This document shows, piece after piece, positions 9,035 to 18,352 of a stretch of 64,000 nucleotides of DNA. A program made the translations under genes and the position numbers. A model generated the notes under the pieces. The model made no database searches, was not told the origin of the DNA, and was given only the letters and a program-made list of their open reading frames with translations. The stretch comes from Martinezella lusitana. Lineage in GTDB: Bacteria; Pseudomonadota; Alphaproteobacteria; Rhizobiales; Rhizobiaceae. Numbering within the stretch: position 1 is the stretch's first letter; each line of letters opens with the position of its first letter. Location of the stretch: contig NZ_WUEY01000009.1 in NCBI RefSeq assembly GCF_010668395.1, positions 124,001 to 188,000 on the forward strand, read 5' to 3'.

Positions 9035-12000
9035 TTATCCGATCGTCATCAGGCTGGCATTGCCGCCGGCTGCTGCGGTGTTGATCGAGGTTGTCACCTC
9101 TTCCAGCAGCCAGTTCAGGCAATAGGCATCGGCGCTCCTGGCAATTTCCTCGCTCGACGCCGCCTGGGTGAGAACGAGCGGGCCGGGGATTGCCGAAATC
9201 GTCCTGATCGCCGTTTGCACGCGCTCGGCATTGCCCTCGATGAGCGCGCCGGCAAATGGGCCATCCCCTTCCCAGTCTTTCGTCCAGGAGATGCGCTTGG
9301 CGATCTGCGCAGGCAGGCCGTGAAGCTCGCCCTGCAAGCCCGACGCGGCATCGATGACGATCGAATTGCCTGTCGCCAACCCGGCGGCGATCTGGACATG
9401 CAGGCCGAGCGCCGTCTGCGGAGCAAGCAAGATCCTGCCGCGTGGATGCAGCGCGTAAAGGTTCAATTCACCGACCGGGCCTTGAAGCTCGGTATTGAAG
9501 CCCAGAGACGATTGGGCGGCGACGGCACGCGCCTGCTTTGCCGCGTCCGCAGACCCCTTGCTTTCGAGCCAGGCGATGAACTGCTCGGCAGCCGGATCGC
9601 CTTGTACCGAAGCGTCGCGCAATGGTTCGGTCGAAGAGGCGACCAGGCGGCGCAGATACATCGGGCCGCCCGCCTTCGGGCCAGTGCCGGACAGGCCCCG
9701 GCCACCGAAGGGCTGGACGCCGACGACCGCGCCGATGATGTTGCGGTTGACGTAGAGATTGCCGGCGCGCACGCGCTCAGTGACATGGGCGATCGTATCG
9801 TCAAGCCGGGTATGCAGGCCGAAGGTCAGGCCATAACCGGATGCGTTGATTTCATTGATGAGCTTGTCCAACCCCTTGCGCTGATAGCGCATGATATGGA
9901 GAACGGGACCGAACACCTCTCGCTTGAGGTCGCTCAGCTTCTTCAGCTCGATGATGGTCGGAGCGACGAAAGTGCCTTTGGCGGCGCTCGCGGGAAGGTC
10001 GAGCTGCTCGACATTGCATCCGAGCTTGCGCATGCGCTCGACATGCTCATCGATGCCGCGCTTGGCATTGTCGTCGATGACCGGGCCGATATCGACCGCA
10101 AGCCGATCGGTCTTGCCGACCGACAGTTCGCGAAGCGCGCCCCGCAGCATCGTCAGGGTGCGATCCGCCACTTCTTCCTGCAGGCAAAGGACGCGCAAAG
10201 CCGAGCAACGCTGTCCGGCGCTGTCGAAGGCCGAGGCGATCACATCGCCGACAACCTGTTCGGCAAGGGCCGAGGAGTCGACGATCATGCCGTTCTGGCC
10301 CCCGGTTTCGGCGATCAGGGGGATTGGCTTGCCGAATTTGGAGAGCCGTTCTGCAAGCTGCGCCTGGATCAGGCGGGCGACCTCCGTCGAGCCGGTGAAC
10401 ATGACGCCAGCGGTTTCGGGCGCGCCGACGAGTGCTGCACCCATTCTGCCGCTGCCGGGTGCGAACTGCAGGACGTCGTGCGGGACGCCGGCTTCATGCA
10501 GAATGCGGATGCCCTGCGCCGCAATCAGGGGCGTGTTACCGGCAGGCTTTGCGACGACGGGATTGCCGGCGACCAGCGCGGCAGCAACCTGGCCGGTGAA
10601 GATCGCCAGGGGGAAATTCCACGGGCTGATGCAGACGACCGGACCGAGCGGAACGCTTCCAGGCGACAGCACCGTGCGCGCCTGCGTGGCGTAGTAGCGA
10701 AGGAAGTCGATCGCTTCCCTGATTTCGCCGACGGCGTTTGCGGCCGATTTGCCAGCCTCGCGGATGGTCAGGCCGACGAGAACGGGCAAGTCGCCCTGCA
10801 TGAGATCGGCAGCGCGCTCCAGGATGGTGGCGCGCTCGTCCGGGCTCACGGCTGCCCAGCGCTCGGAAGCCGCAGCCGCAAGCCGCATGACATCGGGCGC
10901 ATCCTGCGGTTCGAGTTCCGTGACGTGTCCAACGACGTCGGTGTGGTCGGCGGGGTTGAGGACCGCGCGGGCCGTTCCGCGTTCGGAGCCGTCTGCGAGC
11001 AGCGGCTTTGCGATCCAATCCGTGGCTGCGGAGGCCTGCAATTGCGCGGACAGATCGGAGAGCGCGGTCTCGTTGGAGAGATCGATGCCGCCGGAGTTTT
11101 GCCGTGCATTGCCGAACAGGTCCGTGGGCAGAACGATCTTGTCATGCTGCGCGCCGACGACGGACATTGCGCGCACGCGCTCGACCGGATCGGCGATCAG
11201 CTCGGACACGGGCACATCAGGATCGGCGATCTTGTTGACGAAGGACGAGTTGGCGCCATTCTCCAGCAAGCGGCGGACGAGGTAGGCGAGCAGCGTCTCG
11301 TGGGTGCCGACGGGCGCATAGATGCGGCAGGGCCGGCCGAGATTCTGAGCGCCGACGACCTCTTCATAGAGTGGTTCGCCCATGCCGTGCAGGCATTGGA
11401 ATTCATACTTGCCGACGGAAAAATCGCGTCCGGCCATTTCGTAAATCGTGGCAAGCGTCTGTGCATTGTGGGTGGCGAATTGCGGGAAGACCACATCGGT
11501 CGCCGAAAGCAGCTTTTTGGCGCAGGCTACGTAGGAGACATCGGTATAGATCTTGCGGGTGTAGACGGGGAAGCCTTCCAGGCCGTCCAGCTGCGCGCGC
11601 TTGATCTCGGCGTCCCAGTAGGCACCCTTGACGAGGCGGACCATCAGGCGGTGTCCGGAGCGGCGGGCAAGATCGATGATAAAGTCGAGGACGAAGGGGC
11701 AACGCTTGCCATAGGCCTGCACGACGAAGCCGATGCCATCCCAGCCGGAGAGATCGGGATCGAGGCAAAGTTCTTCCAGGAGATCGAGCGACAGTTCCAG
11801 CCGGTCGGCCTCTTCGGCGTCGATATTGAGGCCGATATTATAGCTCTTGGAAAGGAGCGCCAGCGCCTTCACCTTCGGCAGAAGCTCGCTCATCACCCTT
11901 TCCGTCTGCGAACGCGAGTAGCGCGGATGCAGTGCTGAAAGCTTGATCGAGATGCCCGGCCCCTCATAGATGCCGCGGCCGGCCGATGCCTTGCCGATCG

Positions 12001-12739
12001 CATGGATGGCATTTTCATAGTCGCGATAGTAGCGCTCGGCATCGGCATGCGTCGTCGCGGCTTCTCCGAGCATGTCGTAGGAATAGCGGAAGCCCTTTGC
12101 CTCGAGCGCACGGGCCCGCCGCAAGGCTTCGTCGATCGTCTCGCCGGTGACGAACTGCTCGCCCATCATGCGCATGGCCATGTCGACGCCGCGACGGATG
12201 ACAGGTTCGCCGCAGCGCGCGATCAGTCTTGTCAGCGAGGCGGACAGCCCGCCTTCATTGACCGTCGATGTCAGCTTGCCCGTCACGACCAATCCCCAGG
12301 TGGCGGCATTGACGAACATCGAGCGGCCGCCGCCGAGATGCGACCTCCAGTCGCCGCCGGCGATCTTGTCGCGGATCAACGCGTCGCGCGTGGCGGTGTC
12401 GGGAATGCGCAGAAGGGCTTCGGCGAGGCACATCAGTGCGACGCCTTCCTGGCTTGAGAGGGAGTATTCCTGCACCAGGCCTTCGACCCCGTCGCCCTTG
12501 TGCTTGGCGCGCAAAGCTTCGATCAGGGTCCTGGCCGTCTTCTTTGCAGCCTCGCGAGTGGCTTCCGGCAAAGTGGCAGCCTCGATCAGGAAGGGAAGGC
12601 ATTCCGTCTCGGGGCGCCTGTAGGCGGCGGTGATTGCCTGGCGGAGCTGGCTTTGTTCACGGATGGGCGGCGCGAAATGTGAAAATGGGGCAGAGTCCGG
12701 AGCCGGTTCTTCAGTGGCAAGTTTGGCAGAGACAGTCAT
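9035..12739 (-). CDS. putA: bifunctional proline dehydrogenase / P5C dehydrogenase
   Basis: 1234-residue PutA that converts proline to glutamate. The FAD-dependent PRODH barrel occupies roughly residues 80-480 (GLNIDAEEADRLELSLDLLE, then LMVRLVKGAYWDAEIKRAQ near 370). The P5C dehydrogenase domain spans ~540-1020, with ETGGQNGMIV as general-base motif and Cys in SAGQRCSALRVLCL. A C-terminal extension of the long PutA class follows. No N-terminal ribbon-helix-helix is present, so this PutA is not its own repressor. A TTG 18 bases upstream is possible, but ATG at 12739 is the normal start. Divergent from the Lrp-type putR, its likely activator. Confidence 0.97.
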   Translation of the reverse strand: MTVSAKLATEEPAPDSAPFSHFAPPIREQSQLRQAITAAYRRPETECLPFLIEAATLPEATREAAKKTARTLIEALRAKHKGDGVEGLVQEYSLSSQEGVALMCLAEALLRIPDTATRDALIRDKIAGGDWRSHLGGGRSMFVNAATWGLVVTGKLTSTVNEGGLSASLTRLIARCGEPVIRRGVDMAMRMMGEQFVTGETIDEALRRARALEAKGFRYSYDMLGEAATTHADAERYYRDYENAIHAIGKASAGRGIYEGPGISIKLSALHPRYSRSQTERVMSELLPKVKALALLSKSYNIGLNIDAEEADRLELSLDLLEELCLDPDLSGWDGIGFVVQAYGKRCPFVLDFIIDLARRSGHRLMVRLVKGAYWDAEIKRAQLDGLEGFPVYTRKIYTDVSYVACAKKLLSATDVVFPQFATHNAQTLATIYEMAGRDFSVGKYEFQCLHGMGEPLYEEVVGAQNLGRPCRIYAPVGTHETLLAYLVRRLLENGANSSFVNKIADPDVPVSELIADPVERVRAMSVVGAQHDKIVLPTDLFGNARQNSGGIDLSNETALSDLSAQLQASAATDWIAKPLLADGSERGTARAVLNPADHTDVVGHVTELEPQDAPDVMRLAAAASERWAAVSPDERATILERAADLMQGDLPVLVGLTIREAGKSAANAVGEIREAIDFLRYYATQARTVLSPGSVPLGPVVCISPWNFPLAIFTGQVAAALVAGNPVVAKPAGNTPLIAAQGIRILHEAGVPHDVLQFAPGSGRMGAALVGAPETAGVMFTGSTEVARLIQAQLAERLSKFGKPIPLIAETGGQNGMIVDSSALAEQVVGDVIASAFDSAGQRCSALRVLCLQEEVADRTLTMLRGALRELSVGKTDRLAVDIGPVIDDNAKRGIDEHVERMRKLGCNVEQLDLPASAAKGTFVAPTIIELKKLSDLKREVFGPVLHIMRYQRKGLDKLINEINASGYGLTFGLHTRLDDTIAHVTERVRAGNLYVNRNIIGAVVGVQPFGGRGLSGTGPKAGGPMYLRRLVASSTEPLRDASVQGDPAAEQFIAWLESKGSADAAKQARAVAAQSSLGFNTELQGPVGELNLYALHPRGRILLAPQTALGLHVQIAAGLATGNSIVIDAASGLQGELHGLPAQIAKRISWTKDWEGDGPFAGALIEGNAERVQTAIRTISAIPGPLVLTQAASSEEIARSADAYCLNWLLEEVTTSINTAAAGGNASLMTIG

Positions 12740-12877
12740 GATAACCTCAAGGTGCAAGGGTCCCGATGGCTTGAGCGGATGTCGGCGACATCGCCACCCG
12801 CAGCCCTCCCGTTGCTTCGATCAGAACATACTGCATTCCAGAAAAGCGTTCCGCCTTGAAACTGCGGCTTTCCAGTC

Positions 12878-12894
12878 ATATTGAACTTCAATAT
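12878..12894. promoter_or_regulatory. 17-bp AT-rich palindrome in putA-putR interval
   Basis: Perfect dyad atattgaa-c-ttcaatat, 19 bases before the putR start and about 140 before the putA start. Lrp/AsnC proteins bind AT-rich dyads of about this size, so it is a candidate PutR operator. The assignment is inference. Confidence 0.55.
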
Positions 12895-12912
12895 TGCTTA
12901 CTTCAAATAGGA

Positions 12913-13386
12913 ATGCCTCCAAGAATGACCAAATCCAGTGAAATTGACCAGTTCGATCAAAAGATCCTCGACGCACTGGTCGAGGACGGACGCATGTCGA
13001 TCACGGAACTTTCGGAGCGGGTCGGCCTTTCCAAGACGCCATGCCAGGCACGCCTGAAGAAGCTGATCGATTCCGGTTACATTGACGGCTTCAAAGCCAT
13101 ACTCAATCCGATCAAGCTTGGCCTGGATCACGTTGCCTTTGCCGAGGTGAAATTGACGGATACGCGCGAGGAAGCTTTGCTCAGCTTCAACAACGCGGTC
13201 AAGAAGATAAAGGAGATCGAAGAATGCCACATGATCGCGGGCCGTTTCGATTATCTTTTGAAGGTGCGGACCTCCGATATCCGCCGCTATCGCATCGTTC
13301 TTGGCGAAAAGATATCCAGCCTGCCTTTCGTTGCCAGCACATCGACCAATGTGGTGATGCAGTCGGTCAAGGAAAGCTGGTCCTAG
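12913..13386 (+). CDS. putR: Lrp/AsnC-family regulator, probable PutR
   Basis: Proline-responsive regulator by position and family. It has an N-terminal helix-turn-helix (QKILDALVEDGRMSITELSE, then VGLSKTPCQARLKKLIDSG) and a C-terminal RAM/ligand-binding domain (FAEVKLTD...IEECHMIAGRFDYLLKVRT). In Agrobacterium and Rhodobacter such a gene, divergent from putA, activates putA in the presence of proline. Start chosen at MPPRMTKSS. MTKSS at 12925 is equally possible. The longer frame upstream reads through the promoter and is rejected. Confidence 0.9.
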   Translation: MPPRMTKSSEIDQFDQKILDALVEDGRMSITELSERVGLSKTPCQARLKKLIDSGYIDGFKAILNPIKLGLDHVAFAEVKLTDTREEALLSFNNAVKKIKEIEECHMIAGRFDYLLKVRTSDIRRYRIVLGEKISSLPFVASTSTNVVMQSVKESWS

Positions 13387-13519
13387 TGTCGATGTGACAT
13401 GAAAACGTCAATCAACGCCTCTGAGCGCCGGTCATATGCCTCACTTCATCGCGCCGCCTAGATTTCGCCAACCGAATCAGATCATTGCGAAACGCTAAAA
13501 TGAGCATGATGGAGTACGC

Positions 13520-13786
13520 ATGGAGACCAATGTCAGCGACCACGACCTTGTCGAGGTCATGAAGCGGTACTTTGCGGTGAAGGCCGAAGTCGAAGAGGTG
13601 AAGTCGCGCCTGGAGGTGGCAAGGCGAGAGAGCGGCGAGGAGATCGGTGTGTTTTACAATCCGCGCACCAATCAGAACCATGCCGCCGATATCATCCGCT
13701 CCCACGCTCTCAAGCAGGAGATGGCGCGGCTGATGGATCGGGCGGAGGCCTGGGGGCGGCAAGGCCTCCTGCCGGACGAGGCCTGA
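13520..13786 (+). CDS. small hypothetical protein
   Basis: 88 residues, charged and mainly helical, with possible coiled-coil in VEEVKSRLEVARRES and no membrane segment or signal peptide. I do not recognise a family. Codon use matches its neighbours (G/C third positions). It is preceded by a weak GGAG-like site (atgatggagtacgc). It follows putR by about 130 bp and is probably separate. The opposite-strand frame across the same bases is longer but less protein-like. Confidence 0.6.
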   Translation: METNVSDHDLVEVMKRYFAVKAEVEEVKSRLEVARRESGEEIGVFYNPRTNQNHAADIIRSHALKQEMARLMDRAEAWGRQGLLPDEA

Positions 13787-13832
13787 CGATCGGATAGGGA
13801 CCGCCAGGCCGCGATCATGAAGTCGGGTTGCC

Positions 13833-14018
13833 TCAGCTATCCGATTTCAGTTTGCCCGCCGTTGCCCATGACTCCTTCGAGATTTCGGTAATCACGATTT
13901 CCACCGATTCCGGCGGGCAGGCGAGTGTTTCCACGGCGGCCCTGGTCGCTTCGCGAACGAAGGCGCGCTTCTGATCCAGAGTGCGGCCAGGATGCATTTC
14001 CAAGCGCAAGATGGGCAT
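13833..14018 (-). CDS. 4-oxalocrotonate tautomerase family protein
   Basis: 61-residue tautomerase with the required Met-Pro start (MPILRLEMHPGRT). Processing exposes Pro1 as catalytic base. The order is the beta strand, then RTLDQKRAFVREATRAAVETL helix, then ESVEIVITEISKESWA. The start at 14018 has AAGGAG 6 bases upstream and gives the N-terminal proline. The earlier in-frame start would not. It could act in aromatic or dicarboxylate breakdown, but no pathway genes are adjacent. It is divergent from a LysR gene that may control it. Confidence 0.88.
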   Translation of the reverse strand: MPILRLEMHPGRTLDQKRAFVREATRAAVETLACPPESVEIVITEISKESWATAGKLKSDS

Positions 14019-14132
14019 GATGTCTCCTTGAGGTATGTTGCCGGATGTTCGGCGCGACGGACTATCTTGCAAAACCGTCAGGTGATAAATACGCTCGCAT
14101 TTGTTTCATTCCGAACTTGCGGGTAGGTAATC

Positions 14133-15017
14133 GTGGACAAGTTGGCCGGCATGGCGATGTTCGTCAGAGTGGTTGAGCAGGGCAGCTTCGCCGCCGCCGC
14201 CGACATCAGCGATGTGTCGTCCACCATGGTCGCCAAACATGTCAGGACGATCGAACAGCGGCTGGGCGCACGCCTGCTTCACCGCACGACACGCCGTCAC
14301 CAGCTGACCGAGGTCGGCAAGCTCTACTACGAACGCTGCAAGACGGTACTGGCGGAGGTGGAGCTTGCCGAGCAATCCGCATCGGAATTGCAATCGGCCC
14401 CGCGCGGACGCTTGCGGCTCGTCGCGCCCGTCAGTTTCGGAACGCAAAGCCTCGTGCCGGCGCTTGTCGACTATCTCCACCGGAATCTCGACGTCAGCGT
14501 CGATCTGGCGCTCGACAACAATCCGCATGATCTGATCGGCGAGGGCTACGAACTCGGCATCCATATCGGCGTCCTGACGGACACCAACCTCGTGGCGCGT
14601 CCGCTAAAACCCTATCGACGCATTCTTGCGGCTTCGCCGGACTATCTCGATCGCTGCGGCAGACCGCAGGCCCCGGAGGATCTCGTCGATCACATGTGCC
14701 TCGGCCATTCCTATTGGCGCTTGCAGGGGCGCTGGCATCTCGTCGGCCCGGAGGGAGAGACCCGAGAGGTCGCGATAAAAGGCAGGTTCACCGCGAACCA
14801 GGGCGCAGCGCTGCGCGTTGCGGCGTTGCATGGGGCCGGCATCGCGCTGCAGCCGGAGTTGCTGCTTGCCGCCGATCTCGATGCCGGCCGGCTGGAGCCG
14901 GTGTTGCCGCAATGGTCTTACAAGCCGACGCCGATGCATCTGGTCTATGCGCCGGATCGGCGCCCGACGGCGATGTTGCGCAGTGTCATCGACTTTCTGG
15001 TTGCCCGCTTCGGCTGA
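14133..15017 (+). CDS. LysR-family transcriptional regulator
   Basis: 294-residue LTTR starting at GTG. HTH segment MDKLAGMAMFVRVVEQGSFA through ARLLHRTTRRHQLTEVGKLYYERC is the DmlR/AaeR-type subgroup common in proteobacteria. The effector domain starts PRGRLRLVAPVSFGTQSLVP. It is divergent from the small tautomerase gene with about 115 bp between them, the usual arrangement for an LTTR and its target. Confidence 0.9.
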   Translation: MDKLAGMAMFVRVVEQGSFAAAADISDVSSTMVAKHVRTIEQRLGARLLHRTTRRHQLTEVGKLYYERCKTVLAEVELAEQSASELQSAPRGRLRLVAPVSFGTQSLVPALVDYLHRNLDVSVDLALDNNPHDLIGEGYELGIHIGVLTDTNLVARPLKPYRRILAASPDYLDRCGRPQAPEDLVDHMCLGHSYWRLQGRWHLVGPEGETREVAIKGRFTANQGAALRVAALHGAGIALQPELLLAADLDAGRLEPVLPQWSYKPTPMHLVYAPDRRPTAMLRSVIDFLVARFG

Positions 15018-15267
15018 GGAACGAGTTCCTGTCGCCCACGTGAGACTTTGATCAGATCGGATCATCGCACGGGAGGGTGAGGGGTGTGACCAAGGTGGTG
15101 TTGAAGACCGTGGCTGCTGCGGCAGGCATGGGCGCTGTAACGGTCGGGCGCGTGCCGAACGGCCGTGGCAATGTTTCGCCGAAAACGGCGGAGAGGATAT
15201 CCATCGCAGCCAGGCGGCCTGCCGGTCGCGCACCGCCTGGTCCCTCGCAGATCGCGGGCCTCACAGC

Positions 15268-16128
15268 CTACTTGCTGACGGAAATCAGCCAGTCGCGAAA
15301 TATCTCCGCCTCGCGGGAAAGGCGGCTGGCCTGAAGCAGCCAATATGACTTGTCGGTATCCAATGGCGTGTCGAACAGAGTAACCAGCGTGCCATTCGCC
15401 ATTTCCTCGGCAATCAGGGATGTCGGGCAGAGACCGATGCCCTGGCCGCCGATGACCGATCCGATCATCAAGCTGAAATCGGCAAAGATCGGCCCTGCAT
15501 TTGCCGGTCGGGAAACACCCGCCAGCGCGAACCATCTTGCCCAGGACGCCATCGTTTCGTCCTGCAGGAGATCGGCAGCAGCAAGATCGGCGGGTTGATG
15601 CAGCGGACCGTGACGGCGTTCGTATTCCGCCGAACAGGTCGGCCGTGTCTCGGCAGACAAAAGCGAAACGGCGTTCGCCGCCGGTCTCTGTCCGTGGCGG
15701 ATCAGAAGATCGACGCCCGCTGCTTCGGGTGTGCGTGCATCCAGCGCGTAGACGATGTTGATGCGGATATCGGGATGGTCTTTGTGGAAGACGGGCAGGC
15801 GGGGTATCAGCCAGCGCGTGGCGACCGAGGCAATACATGCCACGCTGACGGGTCGGTCGGGGCTATCGAGCCGTACTTGCCGCGCGGCGATTTCGATATG
15901 TCCCAGACTGGCTGTAACTGCCGCCCCGAATTCGCGGCCCGCCGTCGTCGCTGTGACGCCTCGCGCCTGGCGGTTGAACAATGCCACGCCCAGCCAACTC
16001 TCCACGGCACGCACATGCTGGCTTATGGCGGCTGCCGTCAGATTGAGTTCGGCTGCCGCCTTGACAAAGCTCTCGTGACGGGCGGCGGCCTCAAAGGCGC
16101 GCAGCGAGGCAAGCGGAAGGTGTTGCAT
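15268..16128 (-). CDS. LysR-family regulator, GcvA-like
   Basis: 286-residue LTTR. N-terminus LPLASLRAFEAAARHESFVK with AAELNLTAAAISQHVRAVE is the GcvA-type HTH. Effector domain from PVSVACIASVATRWLIPRLP. It is divergent from the DUF1989 gene, with about 130 bp between them, so it may regulate that gene. The 250 bases beyond its 3' end contain no recognisable gene. Confidence 0.9.
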   Translation of the reverse strand: MQHLPLASLRAFEAAARHESFVKAAAELNLTAAAISQHVRAVESWLGVALFNRQARGVTATTAGREFGAAVTASLGHIEIAARQVRLDSPDRPVSVACIASVATRWLIPRLPVFHKDHPDIRINIVYALDARTPEAAGVDLLIRHGQRPAANAVSLLSAETRPTCSAEYERRHGPLHQPADLAAADLLQDETMASWARWFALAGVSRPANAGPIFADFSLMIGSVIGGQGIGLCPTSLIAEEMANGTLVTLFDTPLDTDKSYWLLQASRLSREAEIFRDWLISVSK

Positions 16129-16255
16129 CGCTCAAGGCTAAGCAAGGCTTAGCCAAAGAGCAAGGATAATCGATGTTGTGCGCCTGTCCCATATCCTTAC
16201 ATTGCTGGAAGGCCGCATGGCTCGCTTCCAACTCGTTAAGGAATGTAAAGTCCTC

Positions 16256-17116
16256 ATGAACAGCCTCTTTGATATGCCGGCTCCGGCCGATGCCGAGGAG
16301 CGGCGCCGCAAGCCGCCGGTCGTGGTCTATCCGAATGGAACGCTGCAGCCCGCTGATATGGATCTGCTTCATGCAGCCCGGCAGGGCATGGCCAAGGTAG
16401 ACGAAGTCATCGTGCCGCCGCGCGAGGGTGGCAGCTTCCGGGTGCCGAAGGGGCATTTCTTTCGCATCGTCAGCGTCGAGGGCTCGCAGGTCGGCGACCT
16501 CAATCTGTGGAACGCCAAAGACCTTTCGGAACGGTTTTTCAGCGGCAAGACCCGCGCACTGCACGCAACCCATGTCGGTATCGGCGATCGGCTTTGGAGT
16601 ATCTTGCCCTATCTTCGGCCGATGGCGACGATCACGCACGATACGCTCGGCTGGTACGGTTGGGATGCGGACGGAGCCGGCGTTCATGACGTGATCGGCA
16701 CACGCTGCGACCCCTACACCAATAGGCTGCTGAAGGGGGACGACTATCACCAGTGCTGCCACTCCAATCTGTCGCGCGCCCTTGCAAAAGAAATGAACAT
16801 TCCGGTCCAGGAGGCGGAGTTTCACGTTCATGATGTGCTGAACGTCTTCATGTGCACCGGCTTCACGCAGGACACACATCAGTATTTCATGAAGGCAAGT
16901 CCTGTAAGGCCGGGCGATTTCATCGAATTTTTTGCGGAGATCGATCTCCTTGGCGCTCTTTCGGCCTGCCCGGGTGGCGATTGCGGCAGCGAACATTCGA
17001 GCGATACGGTGCCTTGCTATCCGCTGAGGGTGGAAATCTGGCGTCCGTCGCCCGAACGTCTTGCCGGCTACGTTTTCCCTGAACGCAACGCCTATCCCCG
17101 CACGCACGGGTTATAA
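16256..17116 (+). CDS. DUF1989 / urea carboxylase-associated family protein
   Basis: 286 residues from the chosen start MNSLFDMPAPADAEERRR. The DUF1989 core includes VPPREGGSFRVPKGHFFRIVSVEGSQVGDLNLWNA, TRALHATHVGIGDRLWS, and the conserved cysteine-rich ends DDYHQCCHSNL and LSACPGGDCGSEHSS. Members are found beside urea carboxylase/aminomethyltransferase genes and are thought to act in nitrogen metabolism, but none of those genes is here. Starts further upstream (16178) would add an unlikely leader. AAGGAATG lies 13 bases before the ATG. Confidence 0.82.
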   Translation: MNSLFDMPAPADAEERRRKPPVVVYPNGTLQPADMDLLHAARQGMAKVDEVIVPPREGGSFRVPKGHFFRIVSVEGSQVGDLNLWNAKDLSERFFSGKTRALHATHVGIGDRLWSILPYLRPMATITHDTLGWYGWDADGAGVHDVIGTRCDPYTNRLLKGDDYHQCCHSNLSRALAKEMNIPVQEAEFHVHDVLNVFMCTGFTQDTHQYFMKASPVRPGDFIEFFAEIDLLGALSACPGGDCGSEHSSDTVPCYPLRVEIWRPSPERLAGYVFPERNAYPRTHGL

Positions 17117-17134
17117 TTCGACGGCGTGGTCGCT

Positions 17135-17166
17135 AAAAAAATCGCCGGCAGTCTGCGGCTGCCGGC
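17135..17166 (-). terminator. rho-independent terminator on the minus strand
   Basis: Stem gccggcag/ctgccggc with a 7-base loop, followed on the minus strand by seven T residues. It closes the small exported-protein gene and lies between two converging genes. Confidence 0.8.
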
Positions 17167-17222
17167 AATTCCAAATCGTTTAAGAGGCGGATCGTCCGAC
17201 TAGGACGAACTCGCCCGGCATC

Positions 17223-17582
17223 CTAGTTACAAACGCGAATGCGCTCGTAGTGCCAGCCATCGTCATACTGGTTTTGAACCGCGCGGTTCTCGAACCAGCA
17301 TCTGGGCGGGGGCGGCGGAGGTGCGGCATAGACCGGGCCGCCGCCGCCATTGGCTATAGCGCCGCCGATCAGGCCGCCGATGAGGCCAGCGGCGACGCCG
17401 CCGGCGATAACCCCGCCATTGCCATGGTGGTGATGACGACGCCAGTCGTCGTGGCCGCGCCAGTCGCCGCGATAGGGCGGGCGGCCGTCATATTGTTGTG
17501 CCTGCGCGAAGCTGGCGGGCGCCAGTGCGCCACCTACCACCGTCGCGGCCAACAAAACCGTAAGAACTGTTTTCTTTATCAT
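17223..17582 (-). CDS. small exported Gly/Pro-rich protein
   Basis: 119 residues. A signal peptide (MIKKTVLTVLLAATVVGG...FAQAQ) precedes a charged Arg/His stretch (DWRGHDDWRRHHHHGNG), then a glycine-rich hydrophobic segment GVIAGGVAAGLIGGLIGGAIA of the glycine-zipper type. A proline run and a C-terminal part with two cysteines (RCWFENRAV, RIRVCN) follow. The layout resembles rhizobial BA14K-like or glycine-zipper envelope proteins, and no function is known. GGAGG 5 bases before the ATG at 17582 decides the start. A terminator follows the gene. Confidence 0.8.
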   Translation of the reverse strand: MIKKTVLTVLLAATVVGGALAPASFAQAQQYDGRPPYRGDWRGHDDWRRHHHHGNGGVIAGGVAAGLIGGLIGGAIANGGGGPVYAAPPPPPPRCWFENRAVQNQYDDGWHYERIRVCN

Positions 17583-17743
17583 GACTACCTCCAAAGCAGT
17601 CGTTCATGCTCAGCGAATGCGCGAGTCATTTAATCAACGTCTTAAGCATGATTATGTTCAGCTGAATATTTTATGAATGTGCCATTCATCGGGCAGCAGG
17701 TCCGGAATGCAGCCCAAGGTGCACGATATAGCGCCTGATTTCA

Positions 17744-18352
17744 TCAGCCAGACGGAGGTCGCGTTGCCTTGAGCCATTCGCGCGTCCGCGATTCGGGGTC
17801 GGTATTGCGAGTGATGTCGGTCACGACGGCGGCGATGTCGGCCCCGTGCCCGAATACGGCGCCCAGACGTTCGACGGTCAGTCCGCCAATCGCGACCAGC
17901 GGCATGTCGCCAACACGCGCTTTCCATTGGCCGATACGTTCCAGACCCTGCGGCGCCCACGGCATGGCTTTGAGAATGGTCGGATAGATGGGGCCGAGCG
18001 CTATGTAGTCTGGCTCGGCCGCAAGCGCGGTCGCCAATTCCGCTTCATCGTGCGTCGATAGCCCGAACCTCAATCCGGCCCGGCGAATGGCGCAGAGGTC
18101 CGCCGAAGCAAGATCTTCCTGACCGAGATGGATGAAATCGCAATCCTCCTCGATTGCGAGTTGCCAGTAGTCGTTGACGATCAACTGGCATCCGTGAGCA
18201 GCACAAACTGCCTTCGAAGCATTTATCTCCATGCGGATCTCCGGCGGCGTACGGTCCTTGATGCGCAGCTGCACCAGCTTGACGCCGAGCGGCACCAGCC
18301 TCCGGATCCAGGCGGCGCTATCGACGATCAGGTAGAAGGGATCGAGAGTCAT
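17744..18352 (-). CDS. thiE: thiamine phosphate synthase
   Basis: 202-residue TIM-barrel enzyme that joins HMP-PP and the thiazole phosphate to thiamine phosphate. Seen motifs: VKLVQLRIKDRTP (phosphate and substrate strand), CQLIVNDYWQLA, FIHLGQEDLASAD, LGPIYPT and MPLVAIGGLTVERL. It is the last gene of thiCOSGE, and its ATG overlaps the thiG stop by 4 bases. Confidence 0.95.
   Translation of the reverse strand: MTLDPFYLIVDSAAWIRRLVPLGVKLVQLRIKDRTPPEIRMEINASKAVCAAHGCQLIVNDYWQLAIEEDCDFIHLGQEDLASADLCAIRRAGLRFGLSTHDEAELATALAAEPDYIALGPIYPTILKAMPWAPQGLERIGQWKARVGDMPLVAIGGLTVERLGAVFGHGADIAAVVTDITRNTDPESRTREWLKATRPPSG

Noticed and set aside
8921..11938. Very long plus-strand open frame (1005 codons)
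   Set aside because: It lies antisense to putA and ends at no recognisable protein. It is an open frame produced by the high GC third positions of putA.
13412..13762. 116-codon minus-strand frame opposite the small protein at 13520
   Set aside because: The plus-strand frame has better amino-acid composition and a start in proper context. The minus frame has no support.
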